64,000 nucleotides of DNA from positions 4,334,176 through 4,398,175 of the forward strand of contig CM029666.1 in NCBI GenBank assembly GCA_017311315.1, in the 5' to 3' direction. Under the pieces are notes generated by a model that worked only from the letters and a program-made list of their open reading frames with translations, had not been told where the DNA came from and did not search any database. Both the position numbers and the translations under genes were made by a program. Of the stretch, positions 23,874-35,999 are shown in pieces (positions within the stretch are counted from its first letter, which is position 1; every line of letters starts with the position of its first letter). This stretch comes from Dendrocalamus latiflorus. Lineage: Eukaryota; Streptophyta; Magnoliopsida; Poales; Poaceae.

Positions 23874-23942
23874 CGTTAGTTTTAAGTTGTTAGAATTCAG
23901 CCCGGGGCGTCGTTAAATCCTGGTTCCGCCACTGCTTGCGAG

Positions 23943-25606
23943 TGCCTCTTTCCAAGAACCAGTAATGCTACTCTGCAAGCATTTAAATGGGGGGCATGAC
24001 TCAGATACACAAATGTCTTACGCTTTTTAGTTAAAAATATTAATTGATTGGAAATAATTATTAAGCTGCATTAAATATTAAACTTGTTCTTAAATAAAAT
24101 AAATTTTGATTTACATGTGAATTGGTGACTACTTAATACTATTATTTTAATTGGGCTTAGGTCGATAAGTGAAGTTGGTATCTAATGGATGGTGTGGGTG
24201 GAACGGTGCTACAAAGGAGAAATACGTGTGCAGGCAATTAGTTGCTAAGACCGAACCATGTTGCAGGCAATTAGTTAGACTAGATGAGTTAATTGAGTCC
24301 GTTGGGATTAAGAGTGGATGGGTATGATTCGGCCTTCTGGCCAAACCGACTTGGAATACGGCCGTAGGCCCATACGTGCGCACGTCCAGAGGGCGGCAGC
24401 GGCAAATCCGGAATAAAAATAGAGGAGAAGCTTTATTGTTGAGATTATAGTACAATATAAATATATCAAAACTACATTTACTGGTCTTTTGTAATTGGAA
24501 TATAAAATTCATATATAAATAGGAAGGGAACAAATTAAAAATGTACAATACAATAAATTTAGTATCTTGCCAATGGATAATGTGCCCCCAAATGTTCATA
24601 AATATATAAGTATCGATCTGTAGATAAGAAATATCAAATTTAGTGATACAATATTAAATTGTGAATGTTCATAAACATTAAAAATGAAATGAAAACATAC
24701 CACTAAGTCACTAAATCTGATTACGACGCAATTTCACTTTACGAGTTTTCATGTCTTAAAAGCATTGCAAAGTTCCTATTTCTGGATTAAATTCATGACG
24801 AACCTTTTTTTTTGCTTCAGTTTTGCTTTCTATGGTCGGAGGGTTACTGCTAGTTACATTATTTGAGAATTATTTGTGCAAAGTTCACTTCTCCATTTTT
24901 ATAATCTAAGAATAATTAAACAACAATCAGTCAACCACTGATTAAACAAATTGGCTAATGGTTACTGTCGATTAAACAACAATTTGCATCAGTATGACAA
25001 TCATAAATTGGGGATTCACTCATTCACAAATTGGGGATTCACTTCACTCATCCACTGCCTCACCTCATCCAGTCGTCCTCTTTGATGCGGATGCACCGAT
25101 GCATCGAACAGCCGATGCCACCGTGCCCCGCCCGCCAGGCGCCAGCCTTGCTCGGCCTCACCGGCGCCCGATCGCCACTGAGTGGCCGACTGCCTCCCCT
25201 TCTGCTCCACGTCGGGCAGCCCTTAGTGTCAAGCCACGACCGCCTCCGGCCTAACCCTCCGCGCCAAGTCGCCAACCAACTCCCTCTCCGGCCCTCCCCT
25301 CCACCGCGCCGGGCTGCCAACTCGACGGTAAGTCAACAATGTTCCTAGTGACCTTATCTATTGTTTGGGCATTCTGCTGTTCTTGTTCATCTTCCTTGTT
25401 TGAATATGAGAATCTCTGATTGTATTTGGGATTTTGGGTCAGGATTCGTCACTGATTTGGACCGGTTGGGGTGCTGGGTCTTAAGACACCGATTTGGCCT
25501 CATGCTTTCTTCAATCTTCAACTTTCGACTCCGGCTCTTCAACCTCCAGGTCGATTGGGTCTTCTTCAATCTACAGTGGGAGGAGGGGTGCTCGAGCACC
25601 CACAAG
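23943..25606. other. Intergenic; GC-rich block at 25080-25325
   Basis: Mostly AT-rich with no gene. At 25005-25042 a unit containing CAAATTGGGGATTCACT is tandemly duplicated. Bases 25080-25328 are GC-rich and end in a good splice donor (GACG followed by GTAAGT), resembling a leader exon, but no protein could be assigned. Confidence 0.4.
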
Positions 25607-25723
25607 CCTCTTGTGAACTAAAGAGTGTTCGTACTTGCATGGTAACGGAGGATCACTGCGATTCAAGAGAGGGCACGTAAGTATCTTGATCCTATGTCAA
25701 GAAAATCGGACTACCCCGTATCA
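25607..25723 (+). repeat. 3' part of a left LTR, Ty3/gypsy remnant
   Basis: Bases 25607-25723, including GATTCAAGAGAGGGCACGT and ending CCCCGTATCA, recur with few differences at about 28718-28835. A primer-binding-type TGGTATCAGAGC follows at 25727, as expected directly after a left LTR. Upstream of 25607 the similarity to the right copy stops, so this LTR appears truncated or replaced at its 5' side. Confidence 0.65.
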
Positions 25724-28700
25724 TCTTGGTATCAGAGCGCGGTTGACTCGGTAGAATTTCTTATCCCTAGATTAGATTGATTTTTATCCCTATAAACTGA
25801 AAATTGCAACACAAAAATTCCAAACCCTAGTTTTTGCATCTATTAGTTTTTATGAGTTTAGTTTGGTTTTAGTCCATTAGAATTTTTTGTTTAGGTGTTG
25901 ATCATTGTGTTCCTTCACGTAGCTTAATCGTTGCGTCCATAAACGCAAAAAAAAAAAAAAAACATCTACCAAGATACTACTATCCGGCCTGGACTATTGC
26001 ACCATCTTTGCTGTGGCCGAATAGACATACTTTCATGTGCAAGAGTTTGACTCCAAGTCTTTTGCTCCATCCGAACAACAATATGTGATCATCCAAACCA
26101 AAGAGCTAGCAGTAACATCATCCTTCACGTGCAGGAGTTGGAAATCAAGTTTGCTTGTTTCCATCCGAACAATTGTCTGTTACCTAGCCGAGTCATTATC
26201 TGTTGCTAGCCCAAGTCACAAAAGGAACCAACTAATCTGATTGCTTGGGACTCGGCTAGAGATTCCAGCTATCCAAGTCATTATCTGTTGCTAGTTCAAG
26301 TCCAACTGCTGTCCGACAACATACTGATATCTCTAGCTGAAGCACTTTAGTTGATTTTTCTAGTCAGCCAGTCTTGTGTGCGCCAATGATTGTCTGGACT
26401 TGCATTAACAGCCGAACACTTTTGCTTGGATAGAGCTTCACTTAAATCCTTTAAAACTTGAGACTAGCTATTGACATTGCATTTAGTTCTGCACATTGAA
26501 ATATTTAGCACTTCTGAAATTATTGGGACCTACGTAAAACAAAAGAGGAAAGCATCACCTTGTTTTGGTCATTGAACCCAAAGAAAAAAAAAAAAGAGGC
26601 AATCGATTACAAGTAAAAGCCACGGCCTAAAAAAACAGAGCCATGGTTGTGAATTAAAAAAAAAATGAATACTGGCCAAATTTGGTGAGTGACCTTAATC
26701 CAAAATTTTAGATTATGTAATTTAATTTAGTTGAGCAATCTTATGCACTTAAATTCATATTATTGCAATTGGTTAGCGTCTCTCCTATTACTTAGTGCAA
26801 AACAAGATATTTAATTCTTATTTTTAGATCGCCTCTATTTAGTTCATTTCTTTGTTTGCATTGAGTCACATTGATCTTTGCGTGTGTGTTCATATACTTC
26901 ATTTAAATCTATTGGATTAACACTTAGGCAAAGTATTCTAGCTTGAATTATTACTTAACTTTACAACATTAAGAATTTCAGATTACATAGGACATACACT
27001 CTATATCAAGCTCCACTAAATAATCGTTGTTGTATAATTATGAACACTTTTATATTCGTTTGATCATCGCGTTGATATTGTAGTTTATACCAAGTGTAAG
27101 TTTTATTATCTTTAATTTACTTCGGAAAGGTAAGAACTTTACTTGTGAGAGACAAGAGTGAGATTGAGTGATTCATACTAATCATCTATATGCTATGTTA
27201 TTGCTTTGTGTTTTCTTTTGCACAATTTAACCATGTCAGGTAGAGATAACTATGGTGAGGAGCATGATGTTGACTTTAATGCCCCAGTGACTCGCTTACA
27301 ATATTAGGCATTGAAAAGCACATTGCAACAAGAAATTGTAATGGAGGGACAATTCAAGGCGAAAATCTAGGATCTCTGCATTAAGCTTAATCAACAAATG
27401 AAGGTATTACATAAAAACATCATGAATGATATTGTGCGAACACTTTGTCCACAACAAGAAGAATATAGCTTTGTTCTTTTATATGGTAGTGATAATCCAG
27501 ATGAGTATCTTGAGTGGGATTGGCGAATGGAGAAAGTGTTTATATTTCAGAAGCTTTCCAAAACCCAAGAGATGATGTGTGCCACGAGGGAGTTTGAAGT
27601 CTCTGTTTATAGTTGGTGGCAACAACTATTTAGAAAATAATTCATTAATTCTTGGTTAGATTTAAAGGCATTCATGAGGAGCAAGTTTGTGCCAGCCTAT
27701 TATGTGCGGGAATCGTTTCACCATTTGGAGAGTATCACAAAGAGAGTAATACTGTTTAAGATTATTATTTTGAGCTACAAGATGTATTGCGTCGCGCTGG
27801 TGTCACTAGTGCAATAAAAGAGAAGGCATACTTCAAAGAAAGCTTAAATTCTACGATCGGCGCTACACTTCAATGTAAATATTTTAGTAATATGTATGAT
27901 CTTATGAATTGCGCTATTGAGGAGGAGAAGAGATTTATAGAGAGGCGTACACTACGGTCCCATACATATCCATACTTCAGTGTTTATGCCTCTACTAATG
28001 TGACACATGAGCAGATGACCGAGCATGGGACTTTTCCTTCGGTCAAAGAGATATTTAGTATTGCACCAATGTCAAATACAACACTTGAGATATATCAAAA
28101 CCCACGTAAAGATGAGAGCCATATAGCCAAATTGAGCGAGAATGTTAAAAAGAGTGAGTTGTATGATTTTACCATATTTGAGGTTGAGAACATCCAAATT
28201 GAAAGTGTGAGTGACACCAAAAGAAAAAAAGAGAAGTAGAAGATAGACAAAGTAAAGTTGATTTTCAAGGTAACACATTAATATCTACTTCTAGTGTTGT
28301 TTCTTATATTGTACAGATTGACATTGAAGACAAGAAGTTGAATGTTCCACAACCGGCACCATTAGAAGCAAAAGATGAGGAGATAATCATATGTTGGAAT
28401 GGAGTACTTGTTGCCCCATTGTTTCATCGTGAAGATATAATACCTATAGCACCTAAATCAACTGAAGAGGACGATAAAGGTAACCATATTGGTGCTGAAT
28501 TTAATTGTGAAAAGGTGAGTAATTGTGAGAATTCCTGTAAAGGAGACCAGATATTTTGATAATAGATTGAAATAGCATATTGTTTTGTTCTTCCGTGATG
28601 GATGAACCATCTTGAGGGGAAATTGAGAGTATGTCGATAATCAATATCATTCAACCTTTCTGCTGAGAATGAGGAGTATGATAGAGTTTCGCTTGGTGGT

Positions 28701-28835
28701 CGTAAAGTTCGGTGTGTGTTCTTGCGAATTAAAGAGTATTCGTTCTTGCATTGGTAACGGAGTATCATTGCGATTCAAGAGAGGGCACGTGAGTATCTTG
28801 ATCCTACGTCGAGAAAATCGGACGACCCCGTATTA
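25724..28835 (+). mobile_element. Ty3/gypsy-type retrotransposon remnant (gag only)
   Basis: Between the two LTR segments are a PBS-like TGGTATCAGAGC (25727), a long AT-rich leader with an internal duplication around TCATTATCTGTTGCTAG (about 26190 and 26280), a gag-like pseudogene (27233-28239), and a purine run GAGGGGAAATTGAGAG (28614-28629) just before the probable right LTR at 28632-28835. No protease, reverse transcriptase or integrase was found. It looks like an internally deleted, old element. Confidence 0.6.
27233..28239 (+). pseudogene. Gypsy gag-like protein, broken
   Basis: It starts MSGRDNYGEEHDVDFN and continues in frame through TAG stops at about 27305 and 27368 and a TAA at 27638. 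The retrotransposon gag domain is recognisable from LYGSDNPDEYLEW, FEVSVYSWWQQL and, after the stop, DLKAFMRSKFVPAYY. From 27787 another frame holds YFKESLNSTIGATL and IEEEKRFIERR, the later part of the gag domain, so there is also a frame change near 27740. No zinc knuckle is seen. Confidence 0.65.
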
Positions 28836-29590
28836 GGGCAAGCAGTTGTTTCTATCTTCTTCTGGAACTGGATATAACTATATATGATTCTTTGATACAT
28901 GATAGATGGAAAATGATTTCACCGGGCCTCTGAGACATTTGATGATCAGTATTCGGTGGTACTACATGCACAGCTGCAAGCAGAAGGATCAAAGGGTTGG
29001 AGAGAGTGGGGCAGAAACCAAAAATCAAAATGAATGTGTTGGTCTTTTAATTTTGATTTTTTTATTTTTTATATTATCTGTAAAAATATAACAGTGTTTT
29101 TTTTCTTATTTTTTAATTGAATGACTCATAAAAAATAATAGCCACTGTAATATGATTTTAGCCAAAATCCAATAACCAAAAGTCTGAAACATTCATAAAA
29201 AACCGAAATGAAACTAGCATCGAAGGAGAGAGAGGAACGCACACCAGAGCACACACATATACAGAGACGCCGCAAGTTGTGCTGTCCATGCGGCCAACTT
29301 TTCACTGTTTCACCAGTTCCCAAGTTGCTCCCGACTTCAGCCTGCGTACCCACCCCAGGCACCCATGCATGCAACACACCGGTCGGTCACCCCTTTTATT
29401 ACTCCCCTTACTCGGACTTGTCCTCGGTACTGCTACTATCACCAGCCTAACTATATAACAACGCACGCACCGGTGCACGCGACGTCACGGCGACGGCACT
29501 GCGACGCACAGCTACACGCGACCGAGTTTGGAGCCTGATCGATCAGCAGCGACGGCCGGCAGTGGAGAAGAAGGCGGCGGCGGCGGCATA
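28836..29590. other. WRKY 3' flank; AT-rich repeat remnant at 29020-29190
   Basis: Bases 29020-29190 resemble the T-rich core of family A. Bases 29440-29591 are GC-rich and are probably the 3' UTR of the minus-strand WRKY gene. No poly-A signal was located with confidence. Confidence 0.4.
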
Positions 29591-29591
29591 G

Positions 29592-30971
29592 CTACCAGAT
29601 GAAGTTCATCTCGGCGTTGGCGCGCGCGGCGTCGTCGTCGCCGTCGCGGGAGGGGGAGTGGACGTGGCGGCCCTCGTAGGTGGTGATCACCATGCGGGGG
29701 TCCTCCGCCAGCCGCTCCACCCGCTTCTTCACCCGGCAGTTGTCCTGCGTGCACCGGTAGTAGCTCCTGAGCACACGCACGCAGTTCATTAGGTAAACCA
29801 ACAAAAAAAAATGAGGTTAATTAATCGATCAATTAGGGTGTTCTTTCTTGGTTAGGTTAGGTCGCTCGATCTAGTGACACACCCAACGCCATGATTAATG
29901 AGACCCCCGAGCCTTTTTTTTTTCTTTGTTATTTGTCTCGCTGGCACTTATGCAAGTACATACCACTCGATGTCTCGATCACCACACTGCTGATTCTATA
30001 CGACAACAAACATACAGTGCAGACTCAAATATCCTATGAAGTGTCGCTTTGATAAGCATTGTTAGACTAAGTTTCAGTTTTAAATAAAGATGATTTCTGT
30101 GTTTTAAGCTAAAAATTATTTTTAAATATATTAGCTTCTTCACATGTTTTTCCTTTTTTTTAATGATTTATAGAGATATAATAATATTTTTTTACTTTTT
30201 TTTATCTCAACACAATTTTATTTTAACTAAAAAACAAAACCACGACACTAAGCTCCCGCTCGGTTGGGCTGAAAAGCTGTGGCTTATAACTGAAATTGCA
30301 CTGTAACTGACTGAATTACACTGTAACTGAATGTGGCTTATTTCGCGTAATTAAATTAAAAAACTAAAAATAAAATAATATGTTAGCTCATCACGGATAA
30401 CACGAACGAATACGAGAAGAAAGAACCTGCAAAAAAGCTAAAAAGCCAAAAATTTAGAAAAAAATAAAATTTATAAATAATAAAAAATAAGTTAAAAACC
30501 AAAAATTTAAGCTATAAGGAACGAGGTCTATGACCTAGCGATCTAGCTATTCCTTCCTGTACCTACAGTGCAAGAGCCTAGACTCGTGGTGTGTGTTCAC
30601 TGTTCTACTTGTACCCAAAATTTCCCGGTGAATATACAGAGGTGCTAGCAGGTGAAGTACACGGATCTGGGAAATTCTCAATCATGGCCTGACACATCAA
30701 CAAGGAAAATAAAATATACAGAGAGATGATAATATTCCAGGCTGCCCAGGTTGCATCATTCCTCAGCTCAGCCTAAGGGCCATAGATTGACAAAGATATG
30801 GTAATAATTACAGGGTACAAAAAACTTGGGGCCCTTTGCAAAGCTCAAATCCACCTTTCCATCATCATCTCATGGCCCTCCACCAAACAGTAAAGATTCC
30901 CACTCCCACAGGCCAGCCACATCAAACCAGATATCACACAAACAAAAAACAAAACCATTTCAAAATATTTT

Positions 30972-31027
<56 letters not shown>

Positions 31028-34000
31028 CGCAAATAATCAGTAGCAAAATGCAATTAAACACTTGCGATCAAGGCCGGCTGATCAGTGTCAAAAATGATGA
31101 ACGTCGCTAATATCATATGACCCGCAGGATCATATACCATCCTTAGCTACGTCGCTTGGATGGCTGAGATTGCAAGATCTCGTTTTAGCTTCAGTTTTTA
31201 ACTTTTAATTCACAATTGTTTAATTTTGTTTTTTTTCTTCTGTTTTTTAGGTTTTTGTCTTTTCTTTTTCATATTCATTCGTTGTGATGAATTAACTTTT
31301 TTCTATTTTTAATTTTAATTATATTAAATAAGTCATAACAGCTACAATCCAAAAAATAAACTAACTATAACAAAAAAAAAAGGTCATAAACTATTGGTAA
31401 ACGAAGCATCACTATTGAGCCCTTACCTGCTAGCTAGGCAAGGTTCTCTATAGCTAGGAAAAATAAAGGAAAAGGGAGATGATTGGCAAGAGATTTGCCT
31501 GTTGATTGGAAAAGTCATGGATGTCATAGTGGTGTGAGCCAGAGGGTAGGGAGGGTTTCTGAGTGGCATCATTGCACGGGGCTAATCAGATTGGACTGGA
31601 TGCTGGGCTCGTGTCTGGTGTGGGTGGGTCAATGTTAGCTTTGGCACCGCCTGTCATGATCACCATCACACATGGGTAGATTCACACACACATGCTCCTA
31701 CGCTGTTTTTTTATTAATTTGTTTTATTGTATTTTATATTTTTCTTTATTCTTTTATGTTGTTTATAATAATATAATTTTTAAATTTAATTACATTAAAA
31801 GAAACTAACAGCAAAACTAAACACTTAGATTTGAAAACGTAAATAAACACCATCTTGATCTGGCCAACAAGGAGATGTAGATCGTGTCATGTCTTGTTTC
31901 TAGCTAGTACTTGAAATTACGTGTCTAACTCAAAGAACTTCTTCTGAAATTAATATTTTACATTTAATACCGATGTGTATGAAGCCTGCTTTTTAGCTAG
32001 TATTATGATACAACAGAAGTTCCTTTTCTTTTTGTTGCGATCGATAGTTGTTGTCTACACATGGATTAGTGGACGTTAGTGTAACTATTAATTAGATCGT
32101 GCCGTGAGCATTCGACCTGCTACTAGTAGTATTTAGGATGTGCGTCATTCTCTGCACGGGGGCTCGAGGTCCTACGTACATGAAATGAACTAATCGTCCC
32201 TCAAAAAATGAAAAAAAAAATGGACCAATCGAGCTTTTGTTGAAGAAAAACAAAAACAAGGTTAGCATCCGATCTAGTTGAAAAAATTGTATCTTGCAAA
32301 ATATCATTTTTATAGGAAATTAATCGGGAACTTAATATCTGCAAATTAATGAAGAAATAAGCAACCGATGATGCTTGAAACATATATAACGAATTGAAAG
32401 TCACAAAAATTTAAACAACAAAGATCTTATAATGATTTTCATTAAAAAAATCTTAGAATAGCAAGAAGCCAAGTAGTAAAAACAATGGAACAGGAACATG
32501 TTTGTGCTTTTGTATGAGCAAGGTAATTAGGTATACCCTTATACATATTATCGATCCGATGCTGCTGAGCTATACATCTTGTGTTGATATAGAGAAGATA
32601 CTAGGGTTCAATTTAATGAGGCTTAGGCAGGGGACCAGACATAACAAAGTCATCTTAGGACCAGCTTTGCAAACACTTTTTTTTCCTTTTGAGATTCAAT
32701 GACTAGCACTTTAGGAAAAGTTAACTGTAGGAATGTAGAAAGGTTTGTGAGAATTCACTGGTTTCCTACTTGCAAAAGTGCACTGAACTATATATAAAGT
32801 TTCATTTTGAGAAGTCCCTTAACGTTGCATTTCTTCTTTCTTTATAGTAAAATTTTGCACTAACATTCACTAAAAAAATCACTGATAAATTCAAACTTAC
32901 ACCAACCATAATCCAGATCAAAATTAGATTGTATAAAATCTACAAGAATTTACAATTAATTGGTATCAAAAGAACTAATTTACTTATATATATAGTTAAA
33001 TTCTGCTCCAACAGTCCATTTATAGTCAAACTCAATATATTGGACTATAAATGTAGCACAGGAAATACACCTCAAGACCGATATTAACAAAATATTATCT
33101 AGTACCAAAGCTTTTTCAAAATAAGATAACTTAAATTATTATCTTATTCTAAAAGGTTTACATTTATAAAATTCTCATTATATTAAAAATGGATATCAAC
33201 ACCTTTTTAAAAAATTGATATTAACTAGATCAGTGGACAAAATAAAATTAATGTAGTATAGCGACTAACCACATCATGCCCCTTTTCCCACTTTCAGAGC
33301 AAAATATACTAAGCGGTTACATCAGAATTAAAATTATATGCCATGGTTAAGCCACAATTCTGGTCTCATTTGGTGTCTATAAAAGAATTGGAAGTATAAC
33401 CACATCTATTTTACTGTATGGGTAATTTTAGACCCTGTATTTTTTGTTTTTCAGCGGCTTTTAGTTTCTTTCAACAATCACTATTCATTAAACTAATAAG
33501 CCATAGAAAAAAATCATAAGCCACAACCTTAAAAAACATGCCATTGTTTTTGTGGCAGGATAGCTGGCGATTTTCCCTTCCTTGTTTAGATTCAAAGGTG
33601 CATTTGTCATCAGTTTAATTTGATGCATTGGCTTAAACAAATATATGTGAAAGCTTAATATATACCATAATTGAGCTCAAAAGCATAGCACTTTGTCACT
33701 ATGAACTGTATGTGCAAGTTTGAATCTGCTTGGTGAAACATATATAAGATCATCAGAATTTTATCAAAATGTAGAAAAGACACAAGGAATACATAGCTTT
33801 TGATCTCTGACAGTTAATGCATGTTGAAGTAGATGATGAATCCATTTCATATCACCTTAAGCAGAAAATGGCGAAAATTTGCATCTTGTGATGCTTGATT
33901 TTTTTTGAAACCATATGATGCTTGTCTAGACTCTAGAGTTGCAACATGCAACATAAACCATAAAGTATGGCCAAGAAATAGGAACTTCTTTAAACCCTCA

Positions 34001-35552
34001 AGGCTTTTAGCTCCCAAATGAGTACGTGTTGTTAGTGTGCAAAAACTTTGATCTAAACTGGATGCAATTCAATGGAGAATGGTTCATTCTGTATTTAAAC
34101 TGCTAAAAGCAAGGTTAACTAACCTAATGAAATCCTATATCTAAATATCATATATATACGTACAGAAAGCTCAACTTTGTACAGCACATGAGAAGCAAAT
34201 ATGAACATCAGCATATCCATGCCAAGAAAACTGATGATACAGTATTAAAAACTAGCATTAAAATGATCCAAATATGCTACCGATAATCAAATAATAATAG
34301 TACACTATTCATTAGTTATTAATTATACACTGCTAGGGTGTGCATACTCCTCTGGTCAAGCATAGCAGTATTTTCCTAATTGACAATCATTATTAGTAAG
34401 AAGAACTAGCGGAATATTAACACAACAACAAACAACACAATTACCCATGATGAAGAAGATTAGTTCACATATATTGCATAAGCTAACCCTAGTTCCTAGC
34501 TGCTCATCTCCCTAGCTAGTACTAAGAGAAAGAAAGGCCGTAGTTACAAAATTTTAAAATATTTTTTTATCGTGTATTAGTGTTGTTTAATGTAACACCA
34601 ATCTAAATAGAGTCATATGTAAAGTTTGATTAAAAAATCACTTTAAAAGGGTGTACTATATATTGCGATTGTTTCGAAGTTCATGTTTGTTTTAAGTTGA
34701 AAAACAGCGAAAGAACACTTCCAAGAACATTTCAATTCATTTAAAGTTCACTCGCTAAAACTATTTACGCTTGAAATATTATATATTGAACACAGAAAAT
34801 ACACCGAAATCTGAAGTTTTTCAAGTGGAATTAGCACAAAAAAAATCAATAAACCTGTTTAGGGAGGACCTAAATATTTTCTTATTAACTTTGTGGATTA
34901 AGTTGTGACTCGTGAGTTAATCTCCAAATTAAGCATCACTTCCCTCCGAACGAACCCCTTGATTCCTCTTAAAATGAATATCCTCAAATTATAAATTTAC
35001 AAGGGATAAAGAACGGCATCATAAAATCTACACGGCCGATTCATGTATAAACTAAATCATTTAACAACGACCATACAAACGCATGGATTCGATGGGAACA
35101 AATCAATGTGTGGGTGCATCAGTGCATGTATACATCCGTACATATGCATTTCACATGATATATGGAGATGCAAACGCACGGTGTATATTTGATTGTAGAT
35201 ATTACCTTGGGTGCTGCGTGTTCTTGACGACCTTCTGGCCGTACTTGCGCCACTTGTAGCCGTCGTCGAGCACGTCGACGTCGCTCATCGTCTTGAAGCA
35301 GAACCTCGGCTCCCGCACCTTCCGCCGCGCCTTCCCTCCTGGCCCCGCCTTCTTCATCCTCACCGCGCCGACACCCAGCCCAGCCGCCGTCGCAGCCGAC
35401 CCATGTAGCCCACCACCGCTTCCCCCCGCCGCCGCGTTGTTGACCCCGACCACCCCCATACCCATCACAGCACCCTTTCCCCTCTGCCTGTCTTGATGAT
35501 CACCTTCCTCACAAGACCTAACACACATAAAGATCGAGAAAAAACATCATAT

Positions 35553-35594
<42 letters not shown>

Positions 35595-35932
35595 CACCAT
35601 GGATGAGCAGGCGATGACCTTGGAGGCTGGGGGATGGTGGGTGGTGCATGGAGGTTGTGGAGGGTGGGAGCCGGGATAGTGGAGGAGGCCGCATGCGAGG
35701 AGGTGGTGGTGGTGGTGGTTGGGTGGTCTAGGACCAGGGGGCTGTAACCTAGGAGGCCATGGTGGGAGAGAGCGCTCGTAAGAGCAGCAGCAGGAGGAGA
35801 GGGTTGGAAGCTGAAGGTGGAGGCGCCGGAGGACGAGGAGGCGGCCGCCATGGCGCCGGTGGCGGTGGTTGCGGTGCTGGTCTGGGGGCCGTGGCCCAGC
35901 GCCATCACCGCCCTCCCTGGTGATGGGAACAT
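29592..35932 (-). CDS. Group IIc WRKY transcription factor, WRKY13-like
   Basis: Nuclear DNA-binding regulator that would recognise W-boxes (TTGAC). Three exons, 35932-35598, 35517-35206 and 29766-29592, give a 273-residue protein in one frame. A His/Ser/Pro-rich N-terminus and a Gly/Ala stretch precede the domain. WRKYGQK lies at about residues 201-207, and the zinc finger is Cys221-X4-Cys226-X23-His250-X-His252. The block FCFKTMSDVDVLDDGYKW, KNTQHPR, the ending HVHSPSRD and the C-terminal NFIW fit Arabidopsis WRKY13 better than WRKY12. Relatives act in secondary wall and stem development (family knowledge). The second intron splits the Arg codon after TQHP, the usual group II position, and is 5.4 kb long. 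I chose the ATG at 35932; an in-frame ATG at 35995 would add a Glu-rich leader. Confidence 0.93.
30252..30530. repeat. Dispersed repeat family A, diverged inverted copy in the WRKY intron
   Basis: It starts CTCGGTTGGGCTGAAAAGC and ends near AAGCTATAAGGAACGAGG, the reverse orientation of copy 1, with many substitutions. It lies in the large WRKY intron. Confidence 0.6.
30974..31024. repeat. (AT)n microsatellite
   Basis: About 25 uninterrupted AT repeats inside the large WRKY intron. The exact length is likely to vary between individuals. Confidence 0.97.
31025..35205. other. Remainder of the large WRKY intron
   Basis: AT-rich with no supported gene. T-rich stretches related to repeat family A appear around 31160-31400, 31690-31840 and 33430-33540. 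I see no retrotransposon ends or RNA gene. Confidence 0.5.
35556..35590. repeat. (GA)n microsatellite
   Basis: About 17 GA repeats in the first WRKY intron (35518-35597), very close to the donor of exon 1; on the transcribed strand it reads CT-rich. Confidence 0.95.
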
Positions 35933-35999
35933 CTCCTCCTCCTCCTCCTCTCTAGCTTCTCTTTCTATATATTTCTGTATCTTGCTTTGCTTCACCTAG

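Larger units (their letters stand above)
22587..23934 (+). mobile_element. 1.35-kb hAT element, internally deleted
   Basis: It starts CAGGGGCGGAATTGGGC and ends GGTTCCGCCACTG, with CTTGCGAG repeated exactly at both sides (22579-22586 and 23935-23942), a perfect 8-bp hAT duplication. A subterminal AGCCCGGGG motif occurs near both ends. Inside are a GC-rich 5' region (about 22900-23420), an intron-like AT-rich stretch and a short transposase N-terminus. Most of the transposase is absent, so this is a non-autonomous derivative. Confidence 0.93.

Noticed and set aside
35933..35995. Earlier in-frame ATG for the WRKY gene
   Set aside because: It would add a Lys/Glu-rich stretch translated from a GA-rich 5' UTR; the start at 35932 is more typical, though this is not proven.
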